DNA of 64,000 bases from Synechococcus sp. MU1643 (lineage in GTDB: Bacteria > Cyanobacteriota > Cyanobacteriia > PCC-6307 > Cyanobiaceae), in contig NZ_VTKY01000001.1 in assembly GCF_020514095.1 (NCBI RefSeq), positions 248,001 to 312,000 of the forward strand, read 5' to 3'. The translations under genes were made by a program, and so were the position numbers. Below the pieces are notes generated by a model. The model searched no databases. It was not told where the DNA came from and was given only the letters and a program-made list of their open reading frames with translations. Positions 9,515 through 17,703 of this stretch are shown one piece after another (the first letter of the stretch is position 1; the number at the start of each line of letters is the position of its first letter).

Positions 9515-10447
9515 ATGAACTGGTTGTCGCCACCCCGAGTTCGTGGTGCGCTGCGTGTCGGTTCCGCCGTGCTGGGGATTGGTGTCACCGGGTGGTTGCT
9601 GGCGACGCTTTGGCCTGAACCCGATCGTGTTGCCGCGGGTGCTCCGCTGAGTGCGGATCAACCTGAAACTCTGGCCCCCTTCCCCGAGATCCCCGTCACG
9701 GTGTTGCTGATTGGTGTTGATGCGGATCGGCTGGGTGCGGCCTCCAATCAAGCTGCGCCCAAAGGGCCTGCCAATGCTGATGCACTTCTGTTGCTTCGCA
9801 TTGCGGCCCAGGAGCCGCTTCAGGTGCTCCAGATCCCAACGGAGCTCGGCGTTCAGCTTCCTGGTGAGAAGGATCCTGGCAGCCTTGCCCATTTGTGGCG
9901 ACGGGGTGGCGTCGGTCTTCTCAGCGATGCCATCCGCGACATTGTTGGCCTCCAGGAGGGTGATCCCAAGCGCTATGTGCTGATGCCCCGAGCCGCCCTT
10001 CGCCGCCTGGTGGATGGACTGGGCGAGGTGGAGGTGGTGTTGAGCGACTCCTACAAGCGCCAGGACAAGACGCAGGGCTACACCGTCCTGCTCCAGGCGG
10101 GGCGACAGCGTCTGAATGGCGCCCAGGCGGAACAGCTGGTGCGCCACCTGCCCGATCCCAAGGCTGTCTCCCAGCGTCGCCAGCGCCAAAACATCCTCGT
10201 TGAGGGTCTAGTCGAACAGGTCAAGGACCCCAGTGGCATCGCGGTGATTCCTGCGCTGGTGAACCAACTGAACATCGAGGTGGAGACCAACCTGAGTCTT
10301 TCGGAACAGCTGAGCTTGGCAGCGGCGCTCATCTCCAGCCCTGGACCCTCACGGATCAGCCGCCTGCCCCTGGCCGACCGGGCTGGTGAGCAGACCTTGC
10401 GCCAGATCAAAGCCGGTGCCAGCCGTCCCCTCTGGCCCCAGCCTTAA
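9515..10447 (+). CDS. LytR-CpsA-Psr (LCP) family protein
   Basis: One transmembrane helix near residues 12-30 is followed by an LCP-type domain: VTVLLIGVD, a segment with [11 protein letters not shown], and [10 protein letters not shown] with a downstream stretch (SQRRQRQN) holding the Arg cluster typical of the family. LCP enzymes attach polyisoprenyl-phosphate-linked glycans to the cell wall. The protein lies outside the inner membrane by prediction. It is divergent from bciA (79 bp apart) and convergent with the next gene, overlapping it by 41 bp. Confidence 0.8.
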   Translation: MNWLSPPRVRGALRVGSAVLGIGVTGWLLATLWPEPDRVAAGAPLSADQPETLAPFPEIPVTVLLIGVDADRLGAASNQAAPKGPANADALLLLRIAAQEPLQVLQIPTELGVQLPGEKDPGSLAHLWRRGGVGLLSDAIRDIVGLQEGDPKRYVLMPRAALRRLVDGLGEVEVVLSDSYKRQDKTQGYTVLLQAGRQRLNGAQAEQLVRHLPDPKAVSQRRQRQNILVEGLVEQVKDPSGIAVIPALVNQLNIEVETNLSLSEQLSLAAALISSPGPSRISRLPLADRAGEQTLRQIKAGASRPLWPQP

Positions 10448-10943
10448 GCAGGGCTGCGGAGTGAAGTCTCCGGGCGAGGGCGTCGATGCATTCGGCCTGA
10501 TTCGGGTGATGTTGATCGGGAATCCAGCCCAGCCAGCTGAGGCCATCCCGGCGTCGCGCTGGGCCGTTCCAGGAGCCCTGGAGCTGCACCAGGCCGAGCA
10601 GCGGTACATGGAGTTCCCGGCAGAGGGCGGCATAGGCCGCGGCTGCGCCAGGGATGGCGCCGTCGGGTTCTGCACTGGTTAGCAGCAGCACCGGCTGACG
10701 CCAGTCGGCTAGGGCCTGCAGCCAGCTGGTATCTCCTCCTGGGGTCGCTCTGGCTGCGTCACCGCTGAGCCGCACCAGCCCTGTGGCCGCCGGGTTGGTC
10801 TGCAAAATTTCAGCGGGTGAAGCACCACTTGCCACGGTGGTGAGAGTGCATCGGCAAGCCCGGGCCAGGGCTTCGCAGGCTTGACGCATTTTGAGTTCTG
10901 GAAGGGGGCCCGCACCCACCAACAGTGGGAAACCTGTGGACAT
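10407..10943 (-). CDS. Conserved hypothetical protein
   Basis: The ATG at 10943 gives 178 residues. The C-terminal half (PVLLLTSAEPDGAIPG, VPLLGLVQLQGSW, LGWIPDQHHPNQAECI) has the beta-strand and loop rhythm of the dethiobiotin-synthetase/ParA fold, but no P-loop was seen, so enzymatic activity of that kind is not supported. Function unknown. It is divergent from prs, whose GTG start is 56 bp away, and overlaps the LCP gene 3' end by 41 bp. Confidence 0.65.
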   Translation of the reverse strand: MSTGFPLLVGAGPLPELKMRQACEALARACRCTLTTVASGASPAEILQTNPAATGLVRLSGDAARATPGGDTSWLQALADWRQPVLLLTSAEPDGAIPGAAAAYAALCRELHVPLLGLVQLQGSWNGPARRRDGLSWLGWIPDQHHPNQAECIDALARRLHSAALLKAGARGDGWHRL

Positions 10944-10999
10944 GGGGGCACTACTCACCTCTACCATCGGATTACAGCAGAATTCGTTCCGCGGGCGCC

Positions 11000-11995
11000 G
11001 TGACCAGTTTCCTGACAGCAGCCCGTTCCGATCAGGAGCAGTTAGCCCCTGATAGTCGCCGCCTGCGTCTTTTCAGCGGCACTTCGAACCCTGCTCTAGC
11101 CAAGGAGATCTCCGCCTATCTCGGGGTGCCTGATGGTCCCCGCGTCTGCAAGCGTTTTGCGGACGGTGAGCTCTATGTGCAGATCCAGGAGTCGATCCGG
11201 GGCTGTGATGTGTTCCTGATCCAGCCCACCTGCGCGCCAGTGAACGACCACCTAATGGAGCTGCTGATCATGGTGGATGCCTGCAGACGGGCCTCCGCAC
11301 GGCAGATCACCGCTGTGGTGCCTTACTACGGCTACGCCAGAGCGGATCGTAAGACCGCCGGTCGTGAATCGATCACCGCCAAACTCACGGCCAACCTGCT
11401 GGTGAAGTCCGGTGTTGACCGCGTGCTGGCGATGGACCTGCACTCCGCCCAGATTCAGGGCTACTTCGATATCCCCTGCGATCACATCTACGGATCCCCC
11501 GTGTTGGTGGACTACCTCTCCACGCAGGACCTTGGAGATGTGGTCGTGGTGTCTCCTGACGTGGGGGGTGTGGCGCGGGCCCGGGCGTTTGCCAAGCAGA
11601 TGAACGATGCTCCGCTGGCCATCATCGACAAGCGCCGCACCGGTCACAACATGGCTGAAAGCCTCACGGTGATTGGTGATGTGGCGGGGCGGACGGCGAT
11701 CCTGATCGACGACATGATCGACACCGGCGGCACGATCTGTGCGGGTGCACGGTTGCTACGGGAGCAAGGGGCCAAACGGGTTCTGGCCTGCGCCACCCAT
11801 GCCGTGTTCTCTCCCCCCGCCAGCGAACGTCTGTCCTCCGAGGGGCTGTTTGAGCAGGTCGTGGTGACCAACAGTATTCCGATCACGCAGGATCGGGTCT
11901 TCCCTCAGCTGAAGGTGCTCTCCGTGGCCAACATGTTGGGGGAGGCCATCTGGCGCATCCATGAAGAGAGCTCCGTGAGCTCGATGTTCCGCTAA
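11000..11995 (+). CDS. prs: Ribose-phosphate pyrophosphokinase
   Basis: It makes PRPP from ribose 5-phosphate and ATP for nucleotides, histidine and tryptophan. Visible motifs are LFSGTSNPALA near the N-terminus, the catalytic flexible loop YGYARADRKTAGRESI, and the PRPP-binding loop ILIDDMIDTGGT. The frame is open upstream to 10925, but a GTG at 11000 gives 331 residues, the usual length, and the sequence before it has no family character. Confidence 0.95.
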   Translation: MTSFLTAARSDQEQLAPDSRRLRLFSGTSNPALAKEISAYLGVPDGPRVCKRFADGELYVQIQESIRGCDVFLIQPTCAPVNDHLMELLIMVDACRRASARQITAVVPYYGYARADRKTAGRESITAKLTANLLVKSGVDRVLAMDLHSAQIQGYFDIPCDHIYGSPVLVDYLSTQDLGDVVVVSPDVGGVARARAFAKQMNDAPLAIIDKRRTGHNMAESLTVIGDVAGRTAILIDDMIDTGGTICAGARLLREQGAKRVLACATHAVFSPPASERLSSEGLFEQVVVTNSIPITQDRVFPQLKVLSVANMLGEAIWRIHEESSVSSMFR

Positions 11996-12070
11996 TCACT
12001 GGCTTGCGGGCCATGGACTGTTGAATGAGCGGGCTTGGTTCGGCTTGATTACGGTTGATCCGAGTCATCG

Positions 12071-13246
12071 TTGGGGCCCGGTGCTTCAACGGCGTTGTCT
12101 CAGCGGTGGAGGCCTCTAATTGGTTGTGCTCTGGCCAGCCTGATGGCGGGGCTCCCAGCCCCTCTGATGGCAGAGTCTCGAGTGGGTCGTCTGCTCCGGA
12201 ACCGCAGCACCATGGGGGTGTGGCTGACCAACAGCCCCAGTCCGCTCTATTACGACCGGAAGCGCATCAGCGCTGCAATGCAGCAGCTGCAGGATGCGGG
12301 GTTCAATCGCGTTGTGCCCAATGTCTGGAGCCGAGGCACCACGTTCCATCGCAGCCGCTTCGCTCCCGTGGAGCCACCGCTGCAGAAGGCTGGGATTGGT
12401 CTTGATCCCGTCTGCACCCTGGCCGAGGAAGGTCGGCGCCGCGGCATCAAGGTGATGCCCTGGTTTGAGTACGGCCTGATGGAGCCGGCCGATTCATCCG
12501 TTGTGCGCGATAACCCCAGCTGGGTCTTGGCCAAAGCCAATGGCCAGCGTTGGATGAAGATGCACGGCAACCATCGGATGGCTTGGCTCAATTCAGCCCA
12601 TCCGGAGGTTCGTGCCCGCTTCATCGGGTTGGTGGTGGAAACCTTGAAGCGCTGTCCAATGGATGGCCTGCAACTGGACGATCACTTCGCCTGGCCGGTT
12701 GAGTTCGGTTATGACCCCACCACCGTGGCGCTGTACGAGCAGGAGACGGGATTTGCACCTCCTCGGGATCACAGCAATCGACAGTGGATGAAATGGCGCC
12801 GCAATCAACTCACGTCTCTCTTGCGTGAGTTGCGGCAACGTCTCAAGCAGGAGCGCCTCTCCACCAGAATTAGCCTTTCTCCAGGCCCCTTCCGTTCGGC
12901 CTACAACCTCTGGCTGCAGGATTGGGAGCTCTGGGCTTTGGGCGGGTTGATTGAAGAGTTGGTGGTGCAGAACTATGCCTATTCCGTTCAAGGATTCGCC
13001 AAGGACTTGGATCAGCCGGCTCTGCGCAAAGCCCGCGACTGGGGCATTCCCTCGCAGATTGGCGTGTTGGCAGGATTCGGCAGACGCACCACCTCGATGG
13101 CTGTTCTAGAACAAAAGGTTCGCCTGGCACGCCAGCGCGGTCATGGCGTGATCTTCTTCTACTGGGAAGGGCTATGGGGCAAGCATGTGGCGGAGCGGTA
13201 TCGAGATCCTCGTCGCGCAGCATTCACTCGACTTGCATCTGATTGA
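12071..13246 (+). CDS. Secreted glycoside-hydrolase-like protein (GHL10/DUF187 type)
   Basis: A signal-peptide-like N-terminus (PLIGCALASLMAGLPAPLMA) is followed by a TIM-barrel-like domain: GVWLTNSPSP, VVPNVWSRG, IKVMPWFEYGLM, MAWLNSAHPEVRAR, MDGLQLDDHFAWP and VIFFYWEGLWG. This pattern belongs to the glycosyl-hydrolase-like family 10 (formerly DUF187). The paired acids in LQLDDHF would be the candidate catalytic residues. The substrate is unknown, probably a periplasmic or surface glycan. No ATG precedes the signal peptide in frame; TTG at 12071 or TTG at 12095 are the available starts. Confidence 0.82.
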   Translation: MGPGASTALSQRWRPLIGCALASLMAGLPAPLMAESRVGRLLRNRSTMGVWLTNSPSPLYYDRKRISAAMQQLQDAGFNRVVPNVWSRGTTFHRSRFAPVEPPLQKAGIGLDPVCTLAEEGRRRGIKVMPWFEYGLMEPADSSVVRDNPSWVLAKANGQRWMKMHGNHRMAWLNSAHPEVRARFIGLVVETLKRCPMDGLQLDDHFAWPVEFGYDPTTVALYEQETGFAPPRDHSNRQWMKWRRNQLTSLLRELRQRLKQERLSTRISLSPGPFRSAYNLWLQDWELWALGGLIEELVVQNYAYSVQGFAKDLDQPALRKARDWGIPSQIGVLAGFGRRTTSMAVLEQKVRLARQRGHGVIFFYWEGLWGKHVAERYRDPRRAAFTRLASD

Positions 13247-13281
13247 CCAGCAGATGTTGCTTGACACTATTTTTGGATTGC

Positions 13282-13473
13282 ATGAAACAGTTCACCGAAA
13301 CCAGTTTCGAACCCTATGACCGTCACCACTACCGCGTGTGGTTGAGCGATGGATCGTTCAAGGATGTCGAGAGCTATGACGAAGCGCAGCGTGTTTGGTA
13401 TTCCAGTAAGACAAGGCCAAAGACAATAGACGTGATGCAACCGAAGCGAAGAAAGAGTTCTAAAGGCTTTTGA
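13282..13473 (+). CDS. Small conserved hypothetical protein
   Basis: The ATG at 13282 gives 63 residues (MKQFTETSFEPYDRHHYRVW), aromatic- and acid-rich in the first half and strongly basic at the end (KRRKSSKG). The frame is open back to 13243, overlapping the previous stop, but the ATG is preferred. No domain was recognised. The 200 bp after it hold no other gene that I can support. Confidence 0.6.
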   Translation: MKQFTETSFEPYDRHHYRVWLSDGSFKDVESYDEAQRVWYSSKTRPKTIDVMQPKRRKSSKGF

Positions 13474-13690
13474 GGATTTTGATGAACTTGCTGTTAATTA
13501 GTCAAGTTTCGATCGATTCACTTGGCTGCAGTGAGCTGTCCGGGTGAACCGCATTAAAAATGCAATCTCGCTAAGATGTTCATCCTCAATTACCTGCTTG
13601 GCCCTTTTTGCTCATGATTGATATATTCCACATCAGTTTTTTCGGAACAGCTATTTAGCATTCGATAACCATGAAGCTATGGGATTTTGA

Positions 13691-13927
13691 ATGATGAATC
13701 AGTTTGAGCTCAACCAGCTTCGCTCCAAGCTTCGCCGGCTCGATCTCGATGATCAGTTTATCGAGCGGTACATCGATAAGCTAATCAAAAACAAAGAACC
13801 GTTCGGTACGGCATCGAAGGCTATTGATCGTTGGGAAAAGAAAGATTCAGGCCAATTTGTTCTTCAAGCACTCGCTTGTGGCTTGATTGCTGCCCTGGCC
13901 GGTGGTTGGTTTGCCGTTGTTCAGTAG
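13691..13927 (+). CDS. Small hypothetical protein with C-terminal membrane helix
   Basis: The 78-residue product has a charged helical N-terminal region (LRSKLRRLDLDDQFIERYIDKLI) and one hydrophobic helix at the C-terminus (ALACGLIAALAGGWFAVV), as in tail-anchored small proteins. Two ATGs in a row (13691, 13694) are possible starts. It is followed 16 bp later by another small membrane protein on the same strand. Confidence 0.6.
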   Translation: MMNQFELNQLRSKLRRLDLDDQFIERYIDKLIKNKEPFGTASKAIDRWEKKDSGQFVLQALACGLIAALAGGWFAVVQ

Positions 13928-13943
13928 CGCGGTGGATGGAGCC

Positions 13944-14108
13944 ATGAGCGAAGCAAGCTTGATTGCCCTGTTCAGCGTGGGGATGGCGTCGACCTCGACA
14001 GTTTTGTTCCTGGCCTTTCGACGTACTTACCGCCTGGAGCAAGAGCGCACATTGATGCGGAGAATGAGGCGACGCCTTGATCGGATGTTCTTAAATCAAA
14101 AGCCATAA
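13944..14108 (+). CDS. Small membrane protein, 54 aa
   Basis: From the ATG at 13944 the product has an N-terminal hydrophobic helix (SLIALFSVGMASTSTVLFLAF) and a very basic tail (RRTYRLEQERTLMRRMRRRLDRM). The positive-inside rule would place the tail in the cytoplasm. Function unknown. It converges on znuB, 14 bp away. Confidence 0.5.
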   Translation: MSEASLIALFSVGMASTSTVLFLAFRRTYRLEQERTLMRRMRRRLDRMFLNQKP

Positions 14109-14122
14109 ATCAGGCCTTTCAA

Positions 14123-14917
14123 TCACTTTTGCTCTGCGGTGTTGGCCTTGTAGGTGAACAGAAGTGCCAAGCACAATGTTCCGATCAGTGGACCCGGGGG
14201 TAGGTCAATAGCAATCGCCAGCATCATCCCGCCGCCACACAGAAGCAGGCCCGTGCTCGCGCTGCGCAGCATGAGTTCTTTCAGGCTTCGGCTGCGTTCC
14301 ACGTGCATCAGCACCGGAGCGCAAAGCAGGCCAATGACCAGAATTACGCCCACGGCAGTGATGGCGCTGATCACCACGAGGGCAGTGATCAGGCTGCAGA
14401 TCAGCCGAATCAAGAGCACCGGTCGTTTGGCGATGGCTGCTCCCTCGGGGTCGATGCCAACGAACACCAGGTCGCGGTAGCCCCACACCAACATTGCCAA
14501 TAGGGCACTGGCTGAGATGGTTGTACGCAGTAGATCTGTTGTGGTGCCAGCCAGCAGATCACCGAACAGAATTGTCTCTAGGTCCACCCGTGCCTCCAGC
14601 AGGGGCACCAACAGCACGCCTAGGGCGGTGAAGCCTGCCAGCACGGTGTTCATAGCGCCCTCTTCCCTGCCCTTGAAGCGCCGGTTCAAGCGTTCAGCCA
14701 CCAGGGCGCCCAGCAGTCCACTGATCAGGCCGCCGATGCTTGGGTCGATACCGATAGCCAGGGCGACTACCAAGCCGGGAAGAACGGAATGGGCCATCAG
14801 GTTGGCCAGCAACACCCTGCGTTGGGTGATCAGCAACGCTCCAGTTGCTGGACAGATTGCTCCGATCAACAGAGAGATCATCAGAGGCAGAAGCCACCAG
14901 ATGTCGGGTTCAGCCAC
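14123..14917 (-). CDS. znuB: Zinc ABC transporter permease
   Basis: The 264-residue, strongly hydrophobic protein has about seven to eight membrane helices and the family stretches PATGALLITQRRVLLANLMAHSVLPGL and ERLNRRFKGREEGAMNTVLAGFTALGVLL typical of ABC-3 metal permeases (ZnuB/MntB/TroC). It overlaps the ATPase gene by 8 bp. Zinc rather than manganese is inferred from the Zur-type box and the adjacent znuA. Confidence 0.88.
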   Translation of the reverse strand: MAEPDIWWLLPLMISLLIGAICPATGALLITQRRVLLANLMAHSVLPGLVVALAIGIDPSIGGLISGLLGALVAERLNRRFKGREEGAMNTVLAGFTALGVLLVPLLEARVDLETILFGDLLAGTTTDLLRTTISASALLAMLVWGYRDLVFVGIDPEGAAIAKRPVLLIRLICSLITALVVISAITAVGVILVIGLLCAPVLMHVERSRSLKELMLRSASTGLLLCGGGMMLAIAIDLPPGPLIGTLCLALLFTYKANTAEQK

Positions 14918-15599
14918 AGCAGTGGCTCCCCATCATGCAAGTAAGGTCGCTCAGTTTTTCTCGAACCATGTTGGGTGATCCGTTGGCCAGGATTTGGCCG
15001 TCCATCACAACAACCTGGTCGTAGCTGTCGAGGGCGCTGCCCCAGTCGTGGCTGCTCACCAGCAGCGTCTGACCTGCTTCCGCTTGATCCCGCATCACCT
15101 TGAGTAGATGGCCTCGCGTCGGTGGATCGATGGCGCTGCAGGGTTCATCCAGCAGCAGGATTTCGGTTTGCTGCATCAATCCTCTGGCCAGCAGGACGCG
15201 TTGTTGCTGGCCGCCGGAGAGCTGGTTGAGGCGTCGTGATCCCATGTCTCCCATGCCGACGCGTTCCAGCAGCTGTTCGCAGTGGTCCGCTGCTGTGGCT
15301 TTGCCCTTTTTGGGAGTACCCAGCTGAACCATGTCGCGGGCGGTGATCGGAAACGACCAATCAATGGCTGCCCGTTGGGGCATTAGGCCGATTGGCTTGC
15401 TGGTGTTGACCGTTCCTTGGCTGGGTTTCAGTCGCCCTTCGATCAGATGCAACAGCGTTGACTTGCCGGCTCCGTTGGGCCCCACTAGCGCCGTCAGTGT
15501 TCCCTCTTGGAGTTGCAGGTTGACGCGGTCGACGGTGTTGCGACCTCCATAGCTAAAGCACAGCTCTGTTGTGCTCAGCACGCACGACGAATGGCTCAT
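14910..15599 (-). CDS. znuC: Zinc ABC transporter ATPase
   Basis: Walker A (GPNGAGKST), Q-loop, the ABC signature LSGGQQQRVLLARGL, Walker B (ILLLDEPCSAID) and the switch His (VSSHDWG) are all present. The frame is open to 15665, but the ATG at 15599 is preferred, since the upstream part would overlap the regulatory region shared with znuA. It energises uptake through ZnuB. Confidence 0.92.
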   Translation of the reverse strand: MSHSSCVLSTTELCFSYGGRNTVDRVNLQLQEGTLTALVGPNGAGKSTLLHLIEGRLKPSQGTVNTSKPIGLMPQRAAIDWSFPITARDMVQLGTPKKGKATAADHCEQLLERVGMGDMGSRRLNQLSGGQQQRVLLARGLMQQTEILLLDEPCSAIDPPTRGHLLKVMRDQAEAGQTLLVSSHDWGSALDSYDQVVVMDGQILANGSPNMVREKLSDLTCMMGSHCCG

Positions 15600-15678
15600 C
15601 AACTCTTCGGTGGCCGGACTTGGGCCTCTTGAGGTTTTGCACACCCCATGTTGGCGAGTGATCAAGTGCTCAGCAAAA

Positions 15679-15693
15679 TGATAATCATTCTCA
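15679..15693. promoter_or_regulatory. Zur-type operator between znuCB and znuA
   Basis: TGATAATCATTCTCA is an imperfect 7-1-7 palindrome of the Fur/Zur type. It lies between the divergent znuC start (15599) and the znuA start (15705), where one bound Zur dimer could repress both units when zinc is plentiful. Zur rather than Fur is inferred from the target genes. Confidence 0.8.
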
Positions 15694-15704
15694 CCAAGAC
15701 GTCC

Positions 15705-16622
15705 ATGCGTCCTGTTTTGGCACGATCGGCGGGGGTTAGTTTTGCTCTAGCCCTTGGAGCTGCCCTTGTTCCGGCTCATGCGGCTCAACCTGTGGTGGTG
15801 GCCGTCGACGGCACGCTGTGTGATCTCACCAAGACCCTGGCTGCGGGTGCCGCCTCGGTCACGTGCCTGATCCCCCCTGGTGGTGATCCCCACTCCTATC
15901 GCTTGAAGCCCAGTGATCGCAGTCAGATCGCCAAGAGTGATCTGGTTTTTCACATTGGTTTTGGGCTGACCCCGTCCGCCAAAAAGCTCAAGTCACCAGG
16001 AACGGTGGTGGCCGTCGGTGAAGTCGCCCTGCCGTCCTATGGCGGCAGCGACCCCCATGTCTGGCACGACCCGGCCAATTCCGCTGCGATCGTGCGGGTC
16101 ATCTCAAGTTCTCTGGCCCCCGTTCTGCCGGCCAGTGATCGTGCGGCATTGCAGCAACGCACGGCGCGTGCTTTGGAAGTTTTCCAAGCTCTTCAAGCCT
16201 GGGGAGCCAATCAGTTCAGCTCTTTGCCCTCCGCGCAGCGAGTCATGGTTACCGATCACAAGACCTACAGCCATCTCGCAGATCGATTCGGAATGGTCGA
16301 GATTGCGATGTTGGATAGCCACACAACCGGTGGTGTTCTGCGGCCCTCCAGTCTCAAAACTATCACCAAAGAAGTAAAAGAATCAGGGGCCAAAACAATT
16401 TTTTCTCCTGCGGCATTGGCCAACAAAACTCTGAAGCGTATTAGCAAGAGCACTGGTTTGCCGATTTGGACAACACCGCTCTACGGAGAAGGAATTGCTG
16501 CTGGTCGCAATGCTGTTTCGACGGCGACGCTTAATGTTTGCACTATTGTTAATGGTCAGGGTGGTTCCTGTGATATCTCAGGTGCTAACTCGTTGAACTC
16601 TCAATGGTCATCTATTCGTTGA
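15705..16622 (+). CDS. znuA: Zinc ABC transporter substrate-binding protein
   Basis: A signal peptide (residues about 1-26, ending AHA) precedes a cluster A-1 binding protein. Candidate zinc ligands are His in PPGGDPHSYRLKP, His in SDPHVWHDP, and His in VTDHKTYSHLADRF. The frame is open to 15648, but that extension would contain the Zur box, so the ATG at 15705 (MRPVLARS) is chosen. The usual His/Asp-rich loop seen in many ZnuA proteins is absent here; instead the downstream gene is His-rich. Confidence 0.9.
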   Translation: MRPVLARSAGVSFALALGAALVPAHAAQPVVVAVDGTLCDLTKTLAAGAASVTCLIPPGGDPHSYRLKPSDRSQIAKSDLVFHIGFGLTPSAKKLKSPGTVVAVGEVALPSYGGSDPHVWHDPANSAAIVRVISSSLAPVLPASDRAALQQRTARALEVFQALQAWGANQFSSLPSAQRVMVTDHKTYSHLADRFGMVEIAMLDSHTTGGVLRPSSLKTITKEVKESGAKTIFSPAALANKTLKRISKSTGLPIWTTPLYGEGIAAGRNAVSTATLNVCTIVNGQGGSCDISGANSLNSQWSSIR

Positions 16623-16664
16623 CCAAGCCTAAGTTCAAATTCCACGTTCAATTTTTTCTATTTC

Positions 16665-17621
16665 ATGTTCCGTTCTCGTCTTCTTCTTCTGACTCTATTT
16701 CTGAGTCCTGTTGCGTCCATGGCTCCAGTTCATGCGCACGGTTCACATGGAGGTGGTGCCGAATTGAAGGCTGGTGAATTCGATTTCACTCCCCTTATTA
16801 CAGTTGAGGGGCATGCTGGATTTGACGATAATCTTGAAAATCCAGAAAAGCATTATGCGGCTGACTTTTTGATTGGCGGCGAATTTGCTTGGGGCCTTGG
16901 CGATGGAAAGCAATTTTCTTTGGCTGCTTTCGTAGGGCCAACTTTGACCAGAGGTGGCGCAGAGCATTTTTATGGAGAAATCCATGCGCACGCAGAGGAA
17001 GAGGGGCACGAGCACGAGGAAAGCGAAGGTCATCCAACTCGTGAAAGAGTTGATTTCAAGGCTTTCTTAGAGGCTAGATACAAACACTCAGATAGGTTCA
17101 ATATTCAGGCATATTGGAATCCATACATTGTCACAAGTGATGAGTTGGAATTCCATGCTGACGAAAATGAATGGGAAAAGTTTGAGTCAAAAGGTGTTAA
17201 GAATGAGTTGGGTGCCAAAGTGAATTATGCTTTTGGAGATGGCGATGTTGATTTTGGTCTAGGGGATTCCTTGTCTGATTTGATTGATGGAACTTATCTT
17301 TCAGTAGATCATCGACAAGGTTGGGGCGTAGATGGTGTTTATATTGGGAACTATACAGATCCCCGCGTTGGAGTTAGCTTTAATTATGGTGAAACATCTT
17401 TTCAGATAGAAGCAGGTCCTCGTTTTTACACCCCAGGAAGCTACGCAAGTGATCTAGATTCGCGAACTGATTTTGCTGGTGAGATAATGATATCAAGGCC
17501 TGTCAGCGACAAAGTTGATTTCTTTGCGCATTGGAAGGTTGTGTATACATGGGAGGATGTTGAAGGCTGGGGAGATGGCTACCAGCACCATGTAGGTACT
17601 GGTATTACCTATAAGTTGTGA
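16665..17621 (+). CDS. His-rich outer-membrane beta-barrel-like protein, probable zinc uptake partner
   Basis: A signal peptide ends near residue 24; the mature protein starts HGSHGGG. A second cluster, HAHAEEEGHEHEESEGHP, lies near residues 107-125. The rest is made of alternating aromatic/charged strands ending in Leu after a Tyr (GTGITYKL), as in outer-membrane barrels. Known fact: His-rich stretches bind zinc. Inference: it passes zinc across the outer membrane or stores it in the periplasm. It follows znuA by 42 bp and is probably in the same Zur-regulated transcript. Base composition is AT-richer than the zinc transporter genes. Confidence 0.7.
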   Translation: MFRSRLLLLTLFLSPVASMAPVHAHGSHGGGAELKAGEFDFTPLITVEGHAGFDDNLENPEKHYAADFLIGGEFAWGLGDGKQFSLAAFVGPTLTRGGAEHFYGEIHAHAEEEGHEHEESEGHPTRERVDFKAFLEARYKHSDRFNIQAYWNPYIVTSDELEFHADENEWEKFESKGVKNELGAKVNYAFGDGDVDFGLGDSLSDLIDGTYLSVDHRQGWGVDGVYIGNYTDPRVGVSFNYGETSFQIEAGPRFYTPGSYASDLDSRTDFAGEIMISRPVSDKVDFFAHWKVVYTWEDVEGWGDGYQHHVGTGITYKL

Positions 17622-17638
17622 GTTGATTGCAACTTTGG

Positions 17639-17667
17639 CCTCTCCGGTTGTATCGGAGAGGTTTTTT
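17639..17667 (+). terminator. Rho-independent terminator after the znuA operon
   Basis: The 8-bp stem CCTCTCCG/CGGAGAGG with a 7-nt loop is followed directly by six T. It closes the znuA and His-rich protein transcript. Confidence 0.88.
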
Positions 17668-17703
17668 ATTGTTTTGCTTTTGACGGTGATCAGGGGCTGT
17701 TGT

